Shown: positions 50,682-60,818, counted from the stretch's first letter. The stretch: DNA of 64,000 bases from Phycisphaeraceae bacterium (GCA_019636675.1 JAHBXC010000002.1:682001-746000); one strand, 5' to 3'. Program-made: numbers and translations. Notes: generated from the letters alone by a model not told the origin.

Positions 50682-52352
50682 ATGGCCCATGTCGTCACCC
50701 GTTTCGCCCCCTCGCCCACCGGCTGGCTCCATGTCGGCGGCGCCCGCACCGCGCTCTTCTGCTACGCCTTCGCGAAGCGCGGGGGCGGGTCCTTCCTTCT
50801 TCGCATCGAAGACACCGATCAGGCGCGCTCCAGCGAGGACTTCACGCGTGGCATCCTCGTCGACATGGCGTGGCTCGGCATCGCGTGGGACGAGGGCCCG
50901 GCCTTCACCGACTCCAAGGGCGTCCGCTTCGGGGGCGACCCGCGCTCTGTCGCGCCCTTCGAGCAGAGCAGGCGACTCGATCTGTACAACCAGTACCTCG
51001 ATCGCCTGATCGCCGAAGGGAAGGCCTACGCCGCCTTCGAGAAGCCCGAGGAGCTGGAGGCCAAGCGAAAGGCGGCCATCGCGCGCAAGGAGCCGTACCG
51101 CTACGACCGCGCCGCGCTCGAGATCCCTGCCGACGAGCGCGCCCGGCGGGTGGCGGCGGGCGAGCCCCATGTCGTGCGTTTCCTGTGCCCCGACGAAGAG
51201 GTTCTGGTCGTCGACGAGGTGCTGGGCGAGGTGCGCGTCGGCCCGGGCGAGGTCGACGACTTCGTGATCCGCAAGGCCGACGGCTTCCCGACCTACCACT
51301 TCAGCGTCGTGATCGACGACGAGCTGATGGGCGTGACCCACGTGCTGCGCGGTCAGGAGCACCTGTACAACACGCCCAAGCACGTCGCGCTGCAGCGCGC
51401 GCTGGGGTTCCGCACGCCCAAGTTCGCGCACATGCCCCTCATCTTCAACATGGAGGGGGCGAAGATGAGCAAGCGCGAGCGCGACCAGGCGGCGCGCAAG
51501 GCGGCGAAAGACGCCGGGCTCTCGTCGTCGCCCACGCCCGCGCTCGACGACGCGTCGTTCGGCGTCTGGCTCAACGACAAAACCAAGCAGCTCCCGCCAG
51601 AGCAGCTCGAGCCCCTGGCCGAGGCGCTGGGCCTGCTGCTGCCCGAGGTCACGGTCAACGATTTCCGGCGCGCCGGCTACCTGCCCGAGGTCATCACGAA
51701 CTTCATTGCGCTGCTCGGCTGGTCGCCCCCGCCCGAGGCGGGCGAGAACATCGAGAAATTCGACATCGGCTTCCTCGTGAAGTGGTTCGATCTTGGGCGC
51801 ATCGGGAAGAGCAACTCTCGCTTCGATCGCAAGAAGCTGCTCGCGTTCAACACCGACGCGATCGCGGCCATGCCCGACGACGAGTTCGCCCGGCGCTGGC
51901 GCGAATGGTGCGAGGCGCACGCGCCGGCCATCGCCTCGCAGATCACGGGCGACGCGTTCACGACGCTCGCGTCGGCTGTCCGCCCGCGCTGCAAGACCTT
52001 CCTCGACGCCGCCGAGCAGGGCCGCTTCGCGCTCGCCGAGAGCGACCGCGTGGTCTACGACGCGAAGTCGGTCGAGAAGAACCTCACGAAGAACGAGGGC
52101 GAGGGGCTGAGAGTCCTGCGCGAGCTGCGCGGCGCGATCGCCGGGATCGGCCGGTTCGACGCCGCCTCGGTGAGCGCGGCGCTCGAATCGTTCGCGGAGT
52201 CTCGCGCGCTGGGCATGGGCAAGGTCGCCCAGCCCCTGCGCGTGGCGCTCACGGGATCGACGATCAGCCCGCCCATCGGCGAGACGCTCGCGGTGCTCGG
52301 GAAGGATCGCACGCTCGCGCGGATCGACGCGTGCCTGGCGGCCCACGCCTGA
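50682..52352 (+). CDS. gltX: Glutamyl-tRNA synthetase with long insertion after KMSKR
   Basis: A 556-residue class I synthetase charging tRNA-Glu. The HIGH motif appears as HVGGARTALF, preceded by FAPSPTGW, and KMSKR is at residues 261-265. Between KMSKR and the usual FRRAGYLPEVITNFIALLGW there is an insert of about 50 residues, Ala/Lys- then acidic-rich (DAGLSSSPTPALDDASFG), longer than the normal eight or so residues. The rest is conventional. The start follows the leaderless-type box at 50668. It is convergent with ppk1, four bases apart. Confidence 0.94.
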   Translation: MAHVVTRFAPSPTGWLHVGGARTALFCYAFAKRGGGSFLLRIEDTDQARSSEDFTRGILVDMAWLGIAWDEGPAFTDSKGVRFGGDPRSVAPFEQSRRLDLYNQYLDRLIAEGKAYAAFEKPEELEAKRKAAIARKEPYRYDRAALEIPADERARRVAAGEPHVVRFLCPDEEVLVVDEVLGEVRVGPGEVDDFVIRKADGFPTYHFSVVIDDELMGVTHVLRGQEHLYNTPKHVALQRALGFRTPKFAHMPLIFNMEGAKMSKRERDQAARKAAKDAGLSSSPTPALDDASFGVWLNDKTKQLPPEQLEPLAEALGLLLPEVTVNDFRRAGYLPEVITNFIALLGWSPPPEAGENIEKFDIGFLVKWFDLGRIGKSNSRFDRKKLLAFNTDAIAAMPDDEFARRWREWCEAHAPAIASQITGDAFTTLASAVRPRCKTFLDAAEQGRFALAESDRVVYDAKSVEKNLTKNEGEGLRVLRELRGAIAGIGRFDAASVSAALESFAESRALGMGKVAQPLRVALTGSTISPPIGETLAVLGKDRTLARIDACLAAHA

Positions 52353-52356
52353 GCGG

Positions 52357-54615
52357 TCAGCCCTTGACGCTGTCCTGCGCGGTTTTGTGCATGAGATAGG
52401 CGAAGGAGCCCATCGCCGCGGCGCTCATCGGGTCGGCGTCGGCCGGGGGGCGTCGCTGCACGAACGAGCCGTCGGGCTGCATCTGCCACAGGTCTCGGTG
52501 ATCGGAGAGGTCGGCCTCGACGATGTCGTGCAGTTTGCGGCGCGCGACCGGGTCGAGGACCGGGGTGATCGCCTCGACGCGGTAGTCGAGGTTGCGGTAC
52601 ATCCAGTCCGCGCTGCCGATGTACCACTCGCCCTCGGTGGGGTCGTCCTTGCCTGCGCCGAAGTGGAAGATGCGCGAGTGCTCGAGGAAACGCCCCATGC
52701 TCGAGACGAGCGTGATGTTCTCGCTCATGCCGGGCACGCCGGCGCGCAGGCAGCCGAAGCCGCGGACGATCAGGTCGATCTTGACGCCGGCGCAGGACGC
52801 CTCGTAGAGCTTGTCGATGATCTGCGCGTCTTCGAGCTGGTTCATCTTCGCCTTGATGACGCCCCTGCCCCCGGCGCGCGCGATCTCGGTCTCGCGGTCG
52901 ATCATCTCGATGAACCGCTTTCGCATCGTGTTGGGGGCGACGAGCAGGCGCTTGTAGTCGCGCTTGCGCGACCGGCCGGTCAGGTAGTTGAACAGGTCGA
53001 TCACGTCCTCGGTGATCTCCGGGTCGCAGGTCAGCAGGCCCAGGTCGGTGTAGAGCTCGGCGGTGCGCGAGTTGTAGTTGCCGGTGCCGACGTGCGCGTA
53101 GCAGCGCAGACCGCCAGGCGCGTCGGCCTCGCGCCGGACGATGAGCGAGATCTTGGTGTGGGTCTTAAGGCCCATCACGCCGTAGGCCACGTGCACGCCG
53201 TGCTTCTCGAGTTCTTTGGCGCGCTCGACGTTGTTCATCTCGTCGAAGCGGGCGCGGACCTCGACCAGGCAGGCGACCGCCTTGCCGTTCTCGGCGGCGC
53301 GGGCCAGCTCGGGCACGAAGGGGGAGTCGGCGCTGGTGCGATAGATCGTCTGCTTGATCGCGAGCGTGTCCTTGTCGCGGGCCGCGGCCTTGATGAACCG
53401 CTCGGTGCTCGCGCCGAAGGAGTCGTAGGGGTGGTGCACGAGCACGTCGCCGCGCCGGATGACGGAGAAGATGTCGGCGTCCTCGTCGGCCAGGCGCGTG
53501 GGGACCACGGGCGTCCAGGAGGGGAACCGGAGGTGGGGGATCGCGAGGGACGCGATCTGGAAGAGGGCCGAGTAGTCCATCGGCCCGCCGCGCTCGTAGA
53601 TGTCGCCGGGGTGCAGGGCGAGGCCCTCGGAGAGGAACTCGAGGAACGACGGCTCGGGCTTCGCGTTGAGTTCGAGGCGGACGGCGCGCGCGAAGCGGCG
53701 CAGTTTCATCTCACTCTCGATGGTGTCGATCAGGTCGTCGGCGTCCTCGGCGTCGTGCTCGATGTCGGCGTTGCGCGTGACGCGGAAGGGCATCACCTGC
53801 TGGATCGTCATGCCGGGGAAGAGGTCGTCGAGGTTGGTGCGGATGACATCGGTCAGCAGCACGAGTCGCAGCGGACGGTCGGCGGTTGGGGGGACGAACG
53901 GCGCGCCGGGCTCGTCGGTGCGAACCATGCGCGGGATCGAGTTCGGCACCTTCACGCGCGCGAAGAGCGATTCGTCGGCGCGGTCCGGGCTCGACACCAT
54001 GACGCCGATCGAGATGCTCAGGTTCGAGATGAACGGGAAGCGATGGCCCGGGTCGACAGCCAGGGGCGTCAGCACCGGGAAGACACTCTTGCGGAACCAC
54101 GCCTCGAGGCGCGCTCGTTCCTCGTCGGTGGCGTTCTCGATCGGGATGATCTGCACGCCCTCGCGCGCGAGCGAGGGGACGAGGTCGTGCTCGTAGCACT
54201 CGGCGCCCTGCGCGATGAGGTCGACCACGATGCGCCGGATCGCGTCGAGCTGCTCGCCCGGCGTCAGCCCATCGGGCGAGCGGCGCATGACGCTGGCGGC
54301 GACCTGGCGCTTCAGGCCGCCCACGCGCTTCATGAAGTACTCGTCGAGGTTGTTGTGGAAGATCGCAAGGAACTTCACGCGCTCGAGGAGCGGGTTGCGC
54401 TCGTCCTGCGCCATCTCGAGCACGCGCTTGTTGAAGCGGAGCCACTGCACCTCGCGGTTGAGGTACCGCTGCTCCGCCGGGATGGCCTGGATCGCCGACG
54501 CCAGCTCCTCGGGCGTCGCGGTCTGGGCGGGCGCGGACGCCGGGCGCAGCGGGGCCAGGGGCTCGGCGTCGGGCGTGATCCTGAGGTCGGGCTGGCTCGA
54601 TCGGGCGGTGCTCAT
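52357..54615 (-). CDS. ppk1: Polyphosphate kinase Ppk1
   Basis: A 752-residue enzyme that makes polyphosphate from ATP. LNREVQWLRFNKRVLE is the conserved N terminus, FLAIFHNNLDEYFMKRVGGL the next block, VLVHHPYDSFGASTERFI carries the His phosphorylated in the reaction, RARFDEMNNV and GLKTHTKISLIVRREAD (second active His) follow, with TGNYNSRTAELYTDLGLLTC. The first 45 residues are an unconserved Pro/Ala-rich extension. Convergent with gltX. Confidence 0.95.
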   Translation of the reverse strand: MSTARSSQPDLRITPDAEPLAPLRPASAPAQTATPEELASAIQAIPAEQRYLNREVQWLRFNKRVLEMAQDERNPLLERVKFLAIFHNNLDEYFMKRVGGLKRQVAASVMRRSPDGLTPGEQLDAIRRIVVDLIAQGAECYEHDLVPSLAREGVQIIPIENATDEERARLEAWFRKSVFPVLTPLAVDPGHRFPFISNLSISIGVMVSSPDRADESLFARVKVPNSIPRMVRTDEPGAPFVPPTADRPLRLVLLTDVIRTNLDDLFPGMTIQQVMPFRVTRNADIEHDAEDADDLIDTIESEMKLRRFARAVRLELNAKPEPSFLEFLSEGLALHPGDIYERGGPMDYSALFQIASLAIPHLRFPSWTPVVPTRLADEDADIFSVIRRGDVLVHHPYDSFGASTERFIKAAARDKDTLAIKQTIYRTSADSPFVPELARAAENGKAVACLVEVRARFDEMNNVERAKELEKHGVHVAYGVMGLKTHTKISLIVRREADAPGGLRCYAHVGTGNYNSRTAELYTDLGLLTCDPEITEDVIDLFNYLTGRSRKRDYKRLLVAPNTMRKRFIEMIDRETEIARAGGRGVIKAKMNQLEDAQIIDKLYEASCAGVKIDLIVRGFGCLRAGVPGMSENITLVSSMGRFLEHSRIFHFGAGKDDPTEGEWYIGSADWMYRNLDYRVEAITPVLDPVARRKLHDIVEADLSDHRDLWQMQPDGSFVQRRPPADADPMSAAAMGSFAYLMHKTAQDSVKG

Positions 54616-54713
54616 GGGTGCGCTTCGGTCATCGGGTGGGGACAGAGGTATTCGGACCTAGATCGGCTCGTGTTCGCGCCGTCTGAAGGCGACTGGCGGC
54701 CCCGGAGGCCGAT

Positions 54714-55100
54714 TTAGCGCGACGGTGCGCGATAGATCGCTGCGCAGCCGGGGGCTTCCGTCACCCGCACCGACGCGACGCGCACGCCGCGGGCGGCGTC
54801 GCGCGCCGGCAGGGCCGCGCCCAGCGCGTCGGCGATGTGCCGAGCCACCAGCTCCGCGGTGGGGTTGACGCGATCGAACGGCGCTGTCGAGTTCAGGTCG
54901 CGGTTATGGAATGGGCGCACGATCTCCTGCAGCGAGGACTCGATCGCGTGGAAATCGCACAGAAGCCCGTCCTCGTCGAGCGAATCGCCGGCCACGGCGA
55001 CGCAGACGCGCCAGTTGTGCCCGTGCACCGGCTCGCGCCGCCCGCCCATCACGATCGCGTGGGCGGCCGCGAACTCCGTCTCGACGGTGATCTCGTACAT
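54714..55100 (-). CDS. queD: 6-carboxy-tetrahydropterin synthase (QueD/PTPS family)
   Basis: A 128-residue T-fold enzyme. Zinc ligands are in FAAAHAIVMGGRREPVHGHNW (three His), catalytic Cys region GLLCDFHAIESSL, and the C-terminal VTEAPGCAAIYR Glu binds the pterin. This matches QueD of queuosine synthesis or a related PTPS paralogue. The start is ATG 55100, six bases after minus-strand TACAAT. No other que gene is nearby. Confidence 0.87.
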   Translation of the reverse strand: MYEITVETEFAAAHAIVMGGRREPVHGHNWRVCVAVAGDSLDEDGLLCDFHAIESSLQEIVRPFHNRDLNSTAPFDRVNPTAELVARHIADALGAALPARDAARGVRVASVRVTEAPGCAAIYRAPSR

Positions 55101-55106
55101 CAGGCG

Positions 55107-55112
55107 ATTGTA
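55107..55112 (-). promoter_or_regulatory. TACAAT -10 box, leaderless type
   Basis: Minus-strand TACAAT ends six bases before the ATG of queD. Confidence 0.5.
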
Positions 55113-55235
55113 CGGCCAGCGCGACGGTCCACCCGCTTGGAGTCCGTGAAGACCCTGCGGGGTCCAGCTCATCGGCGTATCCTCCGACGCTGCGCCGATG
55201 CACAAACAACGACCGAACACACGCAGGAGAGAACG

Positions 55236-56702
55236 GTGTCCGACGCGAAGACCGAGCCCGGGACGCAGAGCGCACCCCTGATGCTGTCCGTCAGCGGATG
55301 CCGCGGCATCGTCGGCGCGACGATGACCCCCGAAGTGACCGCGCGGTTCGCCGGCGCCTTCGCCGGCTGGCTGCGCGATCGCCACCCGGGCGAGGATCGC
55401 CCGGCGGTGGTGTTCGGCAAGGACGGGCGGGCCGGGAACGAGTCGCTGCACCTGGCGGCGATCGCGGGCCTGCTCGCGGCCGGCGTGCGCGTGGTTGATC
55501 TCGATGTCGCGGCCACGCCGACCGTGGGCGTGATGGTCGAGCATCACTCGGCGCAGGGCGGGCTCATCCTGACGGCGAGCCACAACCCCGCGCAGTGGAA
55601 CGGCCTCAAGTGCATCACTCGCGACGAGAAGGACGCGCAGGGCGCGCTCCGCGCCCGCGCTCCCAAGGCCGAGGACGCGCAGGAGATCGTCGACCGCTTC
55701 CGCGCCGGGCGCGTGCTGCTCGCGCCGCACGATGCGCAGGGCACGCACGATCACGACGACACCTCGGCTCACGTGCATGTCGCGAGGGTGCTGAAGTCGG
55801 TCGCGGCCGTCGCGCCTGTCGACGAGATCCGCGCGAAGCGGTTCCGCGTCGCGGTCGACTCGGTGAACTCCAGCGGCGTCGCGGGAGCGCGCCTGCTGCT
55901 CGACGCGCTGGGGTGCGAGGTGGTGCATGTCCACGACGAGCCCACGGGCGTCTTCCCTCACAGCCCCGAGCCGACGGCGGAGAACCTCGCGGGGTTCTCG
56001 TCCGTCGTTCGCGACGCCGGCGCCGTCGTCGGCTTCGCGCAGGACACCGACGCCGACCGGCTCGCGCTGCTCGACGAGACGGGCGCGTACGTCGGCGAGG
56101 AGTACACGCTGGTGCTCGCGGCCAGAGCGTTGCTCGAGTTCGACCCGGCCGCCGCGGGTGTCGCGATGGCCGCCAACCTCTCCACCAGCCGCATGATCGA
56201 CGACGTCTCGGCCCGGCACGCCGGCGGCGGGGTGGTTCGCACGCCCGTGGGTGAGGCGAATGTCGTCAGCGCGATGCTTCGCGAGGGCAGCGTGCTCGGG
56301 GGCGAGGGCAACGGGGGCGTGATCTGGTCGCCCGTCGCGATGATCCGCGACAGTCTCGGCTCGATGGCCCTCGTGCTCGCGCTCATGACGCGGACCGGGC
56401 GCACACTCTCCTCGCTCGTGCGCGACACGCCCTCCTACACCATCGACAAGCGCAAGGCGCCGGTGCGAGAGGGCCTCGCCCAGCGCGCGTGCGCCGCGAT
56501 CGCCGAGCAATTCAGCGGCGGGCGGATCGACACCCAGGACGGCGTGCGCATCGACTTCGACGGGGGCGGCGACGACCCTGCGTGGCTGCATGTGCGCGCG
56601 AGCAACACCGAGCCGATCATCCGCCTCATCGCCGAGGCGAAGACCGGCGCGAGAGCGTCGCAGTTGCTCGACGAGGCGCAGCGCGTCATCGAACGGGTCT
56701 GA
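55236..56702 (+). CDS. glmM: Phosphoglucosamine mutase/phosphomannomutase family
   Basis: A 488-residue alpha-D-phosphohexomutase. SVSGCRGIVG opens it, LTASHNPAQWNGLK carries the phosphorylated serine, FAQDTDADRLAL is the metal loop, GGEGNGGV is the sugar-binding loop and RASNTEPIIRLIAEA the phosphate-binding end. EGNGG favours phosphoglucosamine (GlmM-like) over mannose substrates, but the assignment to glmM is tentative. GTG 55236 has AGGAGA five bases upstream. Confidence 0.82.
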   Translation: MSDAKTEPGTQSAPLMLSVSGCRGIVGATMTPEVTARFAGAFAGWLRDRHPGEDRPAVVFGKDGRAGNESLHLAAIAGLLAAGVRVVDLDVAATPTVGVMVEHHSAQGGLILTASHNPAQWNGLKCITRDEKDAQGALRARAPKAEDAQEIVDRFRAGRVLLAPHDAQGTHDHDDTSAHVHVARVLKSVAAVAPVDEIRAKRFRVAVDSVNSSGVAGARLLLDALGCEVVHVHDEPTGVFPHSPEPTAENLAGFSSVVRDAGAVVGFAQDTDADRLALLDETGAYVGEEYTLVLAARALLEFDPAAAGVAMAANLSTSRMIDDVSARHAGGGVVRTPVGEANVVSAMLREGSVLGGEGNGGVIWSPVAMIRDSLGSMALVLALMTRTGRTLSSLVRDTPSYTIDKRKAPVREGLAQRACAAIAEQFSGGRIDTQDGVRIDFDGGGDDPAWLHVRASNTEPIIRLIAEAKTGARASQLLDEAQRVIERV

Positions 56703-56711
56703 GCGCGACCG

Positions 56712-57002
56712 ATGAACGAGAACTCCATCGCCCTCGACCCGCGCGTCTGCGAACGCCGCCCCGACGGCACGATCCTGATCCGCGTGAAGGCGGTCCCGGG
56801 CGCGAGCCGCGATCAGATCGTGGGGGTGCTGGGGGATCGGCTGAAGATCAAGGTCGCCGCGCCCCCCGAGGGCGGGAAGGCCAACGACGCGATCCGGGCG
56901 ATGCTCGCACGCGAGATAGGCGCGAAGCCATCCGGGTTGGAGCTCGTGAGCGGGGGCAGCAATCCTGAGAAGGCTTTCCGCGTCACGCCGGGCTGGGCAT
57001 GA
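56712..57002 (+). CDS. DUF167 (YggU-like) protein
   Basis: A 96-residue member of the small DUF167 family. TILIRVKAVPGASRDQIVGV, LKIKVAAPPEGGKANDAIR and MLAREIGAKPSGLELVSGG are the conserved strands and helix. Role unknown across the family. It begins nine bases after the mutase stop and its last 20 bases overlap the convergent ftsH. Confidence 0.85.
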   Translation: MNENSIALDPRVCERRPDGTILIRVKAVPGASRDQIVGVLGDRLKIKVAAPPEGGKANDAIRAMLAREIGAKPSGLELVSGGSNPEKAFRVTPGWA

Positions 57003-59058
57003 GGCCCGGGCCGGGGTCGCGTCCCTCGTCGCTGCGCGGCTTGGGCGCGGGCTTGGACTGCTCGGCGCGGGCCTTGGCGGCCTCGAGGGCGAGCAGGTCG
57101 CTGACGGTGGGCTTGTTCAGCGCCTCGCCGCGCAGGAGCTTGCGGACTTCCTCCGCGGTGAGCGTTTCGTGGGTGAGCAGCGCCTGGGCGACGCGTTCGA
57201 CGGCGTCCCAGTGCTTGTCGAGGACCTCGGCGGCGTCGCTGTAGGCCTCGTCGGCGAAGCGCTTCACCTCTTCGTCGATGAGCCGCGCGGTGTCTTCCGA
57301 ATACTCGCGGTCGGCCTTGAACATCTCGCGAGAGTCTTCGCCGGCGTAGCGGACGAACCCGAGCTTGTCGCTCATGCCCCACTCGAGCACCGCGGCGCGC
57401 GCCATGCGGGTGAGTTGCGAGATATCCATCGCCGCGCCCGACGACATGTCGCCGGTCTGGCGCAGTTCCGCGATGCGCCCGCCGCAGACCACGCGCATGG
57501 TTGCGGTGAGCCACTTGAGCCCGTAGCCGTGGCGGTCCTTCTCGGGGAGGGAGAAGGTGGCGCCCATGGCCTGTCCTCGCGGGATGATCGTGACCTTGTG
57601 CAGCGGGTCTGCGCCGGGGACGACCGCCTGCAGGATCGCGTGCCCGGCCTCGTGGTAGGCGGTCGCGATGCGCTCGTCTTCCTCGACGGTGCGGCTGCGT
57701 CCGGAGCGTCCGTACTTGACCTTGTCGCGCGCCTCTTCGAGGTCGTCCTGCTCGACGAAGTCCTTGCCGCCCAGCGCCGCGGAGATCGCGGCCTCGTTGA
57801 TGAGGGCTGCGAGGTCGGCGCCGGAGAACATGGGCGTGGCGCGGGCGACGCGCTCGAGGTCCACATCGGTCCCGAGCTTCACCTTCTTGGCGTGGACGCC
57901 CAGGATCTCGAGGCGCCCCTTGAGGTCGGGCATGGGGACCATGACCTGCCGGTCGAAACGGCCCGGGCGCAGCAGCGCCGGGTCGAGGACATCGACGCGG
58001 TTGGTGGCGGCGACGACGATGATCTGGTCGCCGGTGTCGAAGCCGTCCATCTCGACGAGGATGGCGTTGAGGGTCTGCTCGCGCTCGTCGTGGCCGCCGG
58101 TGGTGAAGCCCCCGCCGCGCCGGCGCCCGACGGCGTCGATCTCATCGAGGAAGATGATGCAGGGCGAGGATTCCTTGGCCTGCTTGAAGAGGTCGCGTAC
58201 GCGCGAGGCGCCGACGCCCACGAACATCTCGACGAAGTCGGAGCCGGAGATGGAGAAGAAGGGGACATCGGCCTCGCCAGCGATGGCCTTGGCGAGAAGG
58301 GTCTTGCCGCAGCCGGGCTCGCCGACGAGCAGCACGCCGCGAGGGACTCGCGCGCCCAGCCGGGTGAATTTCTTGGGGTTCTTGAGGAAGTCGACGATCT
58401 CGGAGACTTCCTGCTTGGCCTCTTCGATGCCGGCGACGTCCTTGAAGGCGACCTTGACATTTTCCTTCATGAAGACGCGATGGCGCGACTTGCCGAAGGA
58501 GCCGAGCATCCCGCCGCCGCCGGACATCCCGCGCAGCCCGCGCAGGATGACGAACCAGAAGAGGAGGATGATGAGGATGGTGAGCGTGAGCGGGCTGAAA
58601 AGGATGCGGAAGAAGAGCGGCGCGTCGGGCGCGTTGCGGAAGTCGCCGTTGGTGAGTTCGTCGACCTGGGCGAGCCAGAACTCGCGCCCCTGAGAGCCGA
58701 TGTCGAGCCGCACGGGGACTTCGGCGCCGCCGACGCCGAGCTTGCGCGCGGTGATCGTCGAGGTCTGCACCTCGACGGAGTTCTGCACGATCAGGTTGTC
58801 GTTGTAGAGGACGCGGAACTCGTTCCACGACGCGAGGCGCTCGACGCCCGCGTTCTGCTGGGTGAGCCAGACCGCGAGGAGTCCGACGAGCATGAAGATG
58901 ACGATCCACCCGAAGGCGCCGCGCGGCACACGGGGCGGCGGGGACTTGTCGCCCTGCTTGCGAGGCTCATCCTGCCCGGACGAGCCCTTGGGTCGCTGCG
59001 CGCCGGGGCGCTGATCGCGGTCGTTCTGAGGCCTGCGGCTGTTGCGGGGTTCGGGCAT
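56983..59058 (-). CDS. ftsH: ATP-dependent zinc metalloprotease FtsH
   Basis: A 691-residue membrane AAA+ protease. Two membrane helices ([18 protein letters not shown] and [17 protein letters not shown]) flank a periplasmic segment. The AAA domain has Walker A GEPGCGKT, Walker [12 protein letters not shown], the pore FVGV loop and Arg-finger RPGRFDRQV. The M41 domain has HEAGH. The terminal 60 residues are charged and unconserved. It degrades unassembled membrane and regulatory proteins. Start is ATG 59058; no clear ribosome binding site. Confidence 0.96.
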   Translation of the reverse strand: MPEPRNSRRPQNDRDQRPGAQRPKGSSGQDEPRKQGDKSPPPRVPRGAFGWIVIFMLVGLLAVWLTQQNAGVERLASWNEFRVLYNDNLIVQNSVEVQTSTITARKLGVGGAEVPVRLDIGSQGREFWLAQVDELTNGDFRNAPDAPLFFRILFSPLTLTILIILLFWFVILRGLRGMSGGGGMLGSFGKSRHRVFMKENVKVAFKDVAGIEEAKQEVSEIVDFLKNPKKFTRLGARVPRGVLLVGEPGCGKTLLAKAIAGEADVPFFSISGSDFVEMFVGVGASRVRDLFKQAKESSPCIIFLDEIDAVGRRRGGGFTTGGHDEREQTLNAILVEMDGFDTGDQIIVVAATNRVDVLDPALLRPGRFDRQVMVPMPDLKGRLEILGVHAKKVKLGTDVDLERVARATPMFSGADLAALINEAAISAALGGKDFVEQDDLEEARDKVKYGRSGRSRTVEEDERIATAYHEAGHAILQAVVPGADPLHKVTIIPRGQAMGATFSLPEKDRHGYGLKWLTATMRVVCGGRIAELRQTGDMSSGAAMDISQLTRMARAAVLEWGMSDKLGFVRYAGEDSREMFKADREYSEDTARLIDEEVKRFADEAYSDAAEVLDKHWDAVERVAQALLTHETLTAEEVRKLLRGEALNKPTVSDLLALEAAKARAEQSKPAPKPRSDEGRDPGPGLMPSPA

Positions 59059-59239
59059 CGTTCACCGGGGATACGGGGTCGGCCTGCGAAGGGTTCGTGT
59101 GGGAAGGATCGGCGGTTGCGAGCGTGGGGTTGCAGCCCCGGGAGAAGATTTCGAACGCCGCCCGAGCGCCGGGGTTCCCAGAGGGCCTTGGGGGGATGGT
59201 AGGGGCTCGCGCATTGCGTCCGTCGCGTCGGAGGGGCCG

Positions 59240-59761
59240 TCACCATCCCGAGCGGAGCGCCGCGACGACCTCGCGAGCGGCTTCCTGGACCGCGACGTTC
59301 TCGCCGACCTCGATCCGTTCGCCTGCGCCGAGAGACGGGACGAAGGTCTCGGTGACGCGGAACCCTCTTCGCGACGCGAGGATGGAGCCGGTGCGGTTGT
59401 CGCGCCACTGGAAATCCAGCGTGATCTCGACCGCCTGTTCCTGCACGAGCCCGGTGTCGCGTGCGACGGAGCGCGCCCGGAGGCGCACATCGGTGATCGC
59501 GCCCGAGAGCGTGGTCTGCGCGTTCTGGCCGGTGCGAACCTGCCAGGGGGTTTGCTGCTGGATTTCCTTGACGACAGCGTCGGCGAGCCGGATCTCCATG
59601 CCGTACGCGAAGGAGAGGTTGTCGAACAGGCGGATCTCGACCGAGCCGATGTTCCTATCGAACGCGGTCCCGGTCGAATATCCCTGGCGCGGGTCCGACG
59701 CGCAACCGGCGAACGCGATCGACAGGACCGTGAGGGCGAGTGCGGCGAGGGCGCGGTTCAC
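59240..59761 (-). CDS. LptE-like outer membrane assembly lipoprotein
   Basis: A 173-residue lipoprotein (signal ALTVLSIAFAGC, lipid on Cys20). The pattern GSVEIRLFDNLSFAYGMEIR, LADAVVKEIQQQTPW, TTLSGAITDVRLRARSV and QAVEITLDFQWRDNRTGSIL matches the LptE/LPS-assembly lipoprotein fold. If correct, it plugs the LptD barrel, implying LPS-like outer membrane transport. Its ATG overlaps the upstream gene by four bases. Confidence 0.65.
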   Translation of the reverse strand: MNRALAALALTVLSIAFAGCASDPRQGYSTGTAFDRNIGSVEIRLFDNLSFAYGMEIRLADAVVKEIQQQTPWQVRTGQNAQTTLSGAITDVRLRARSVARDTGLVQEQAVEITLDFQWRDNRTGSILASRRGFRVTETFVPSLGAGERIEVGENVAVQEAAREVVAALRSGW

Positions 59762-60795
59762 TGGTCCGGCTCCGTCTCGTCGTCGACAGCTTCCGCCGGC
59801 GATGGCCCTTCACCGCGATCCATCACGGTGTATTCCCAGCCGCGCGTGTCCATGATGTCCATGCCCTCGCGGGCGGCGTCGGAGGTGGGGTATTTGGCGA
59901 TGAGCCGTTGCAGGGTCAGGCGCGCCGAGGGGAAGTCCTTGACGCGCAGGTACCAGCGCGAGGTGGCGAGCATCTGCTGGGCGAGGGTCTCATCAACGCG
60001 TTCGACGAGCGCCTCGTTGAGGCCGGTGGCCTGGGCTTCGGCCGGATAGAGGCGTTCGAAGCGCCTGATCCGCTCGCGCGCCTCGATGAGCGGGCGCGAG
60101 TCGCGCGCCGGCCCGCCGTAGCCGGCGATCTCGGCGTAGATGCGCCGCTTCTGGGCCTTCACGGAGTTGGGGCCCTGGGGGTAGTTGAGTAGGTAGAGGT
60201 CGTAGGCCTCGGTCGCGAGTTCCCAGTCGCGTCGCTCGAAGTAGAAATCGGCGAGGGCGATGGACGCCTGTTCGGCGATCGCGCTGCCGGGCAGTCGCTC
60301 CTGGGTGCGGATGAAGATCTCGACGGCGATATCGCCCGCGGGCTCGATGCGCATCCCCCAGAATTTCTTGCGTTTGCCGGCGGCGTAGGCGCGAGCGATC
60401 TCGTATTCGCGCTCGACCGCGACGACCATCTCCTCGCTCGAGGGGAAGGTGCGGATCAGGGCCTCGTAGTCGTAGAGCGCCTTGAACTCATCGCGCATCG
60501 CGACGCGCGCGTCGCCGCGCAGCCGGTACGCCTGGGGCAGCAGGGCGTGCTGGCGCGTCTCGTGCTGTCGGATGAACTCGTCGAGGATCGCCTTGGCGGC
60601 GCCTGGTCGGCCCTCGGCCAGCGCGCGCCGGGCTTCGCCGATGCGCCGGGTTTCCTCGTCGGGCGAGTCCAGCTCGATCTGGGCCCAGCCGGCGTCGTCG
60701 AGGGTGTAGGTCGTCGTCTGCGCGCTGGCGGCGCCCGTCGCGAGGGCGGCGATAAGCGCGATGGTCGGGATGGCGGAGCGTGGGTGTCGCGGCAT
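59758..60795 (-). CDS. BamD-like TPR protein
   Basis: A 345-residue periplasmic protein with a signal peptide (SAIPTIALIAALATGAASA) but no lipobox cysteine. TPR-like helices (RALAEGRPGAAKAILDEFIR, ALYDYEALIRTFPSSEEMVV, ASIALADFYFERRDWELATE, AYDLYLLNYPQGPNSVKAQ, ARLTLQRLIAKYPTSDAARE) correspond to BamD/YfiO, which helps insert outer membrane proteins. The gene is coupled to the LptE-like gene by overlap. A minus-strand TATCCT nine bases upstream may be a leaderless-type promoter. Confidence 0.72.
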   Translation of the reverse strand: MPRHPRSAIPTIALIAALATGAASAQTTTYTLDDAGWAQIELDSPDEETRRIGEARRALAEGRPGAAKAILDEFIRQHETRQHALLPQAYRLRGDARVAMRDEFKALYDYEALIRTFPSSEEMVVAVEREYEIARAYAAGKRKKFWGMRIEPAGDIAVEIFIRTQERLPGSAIAEQASIALADFYFERRDWELATEAYDLYLLNYPQGPNSVKAQKRRIYAEIAGYGGPARDSRPLIEARERIRRFERLYPAEAQATGLNEALVERVDETLAQQMLATSRWYLRVKDFPSARLTLQRLIAKYPTSDAAREGMDIMDTRGWEYTVMDRGEGPSPAEAVDDETEPDQ

Positions 60796-60804
60796 CGGAA
60801 GGGG

Positions 60805-60810
60805 AGGATA
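60805..60810 (-). promoter_or_regulatory. TATCCT -10 box, leaderless type
   Basis: Minus-strand TATCCT ends nine bases before the ATG of the BamD-like gene. Confidence 0.4.
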
Positions 60811-60818
60811 CCGGGGAA

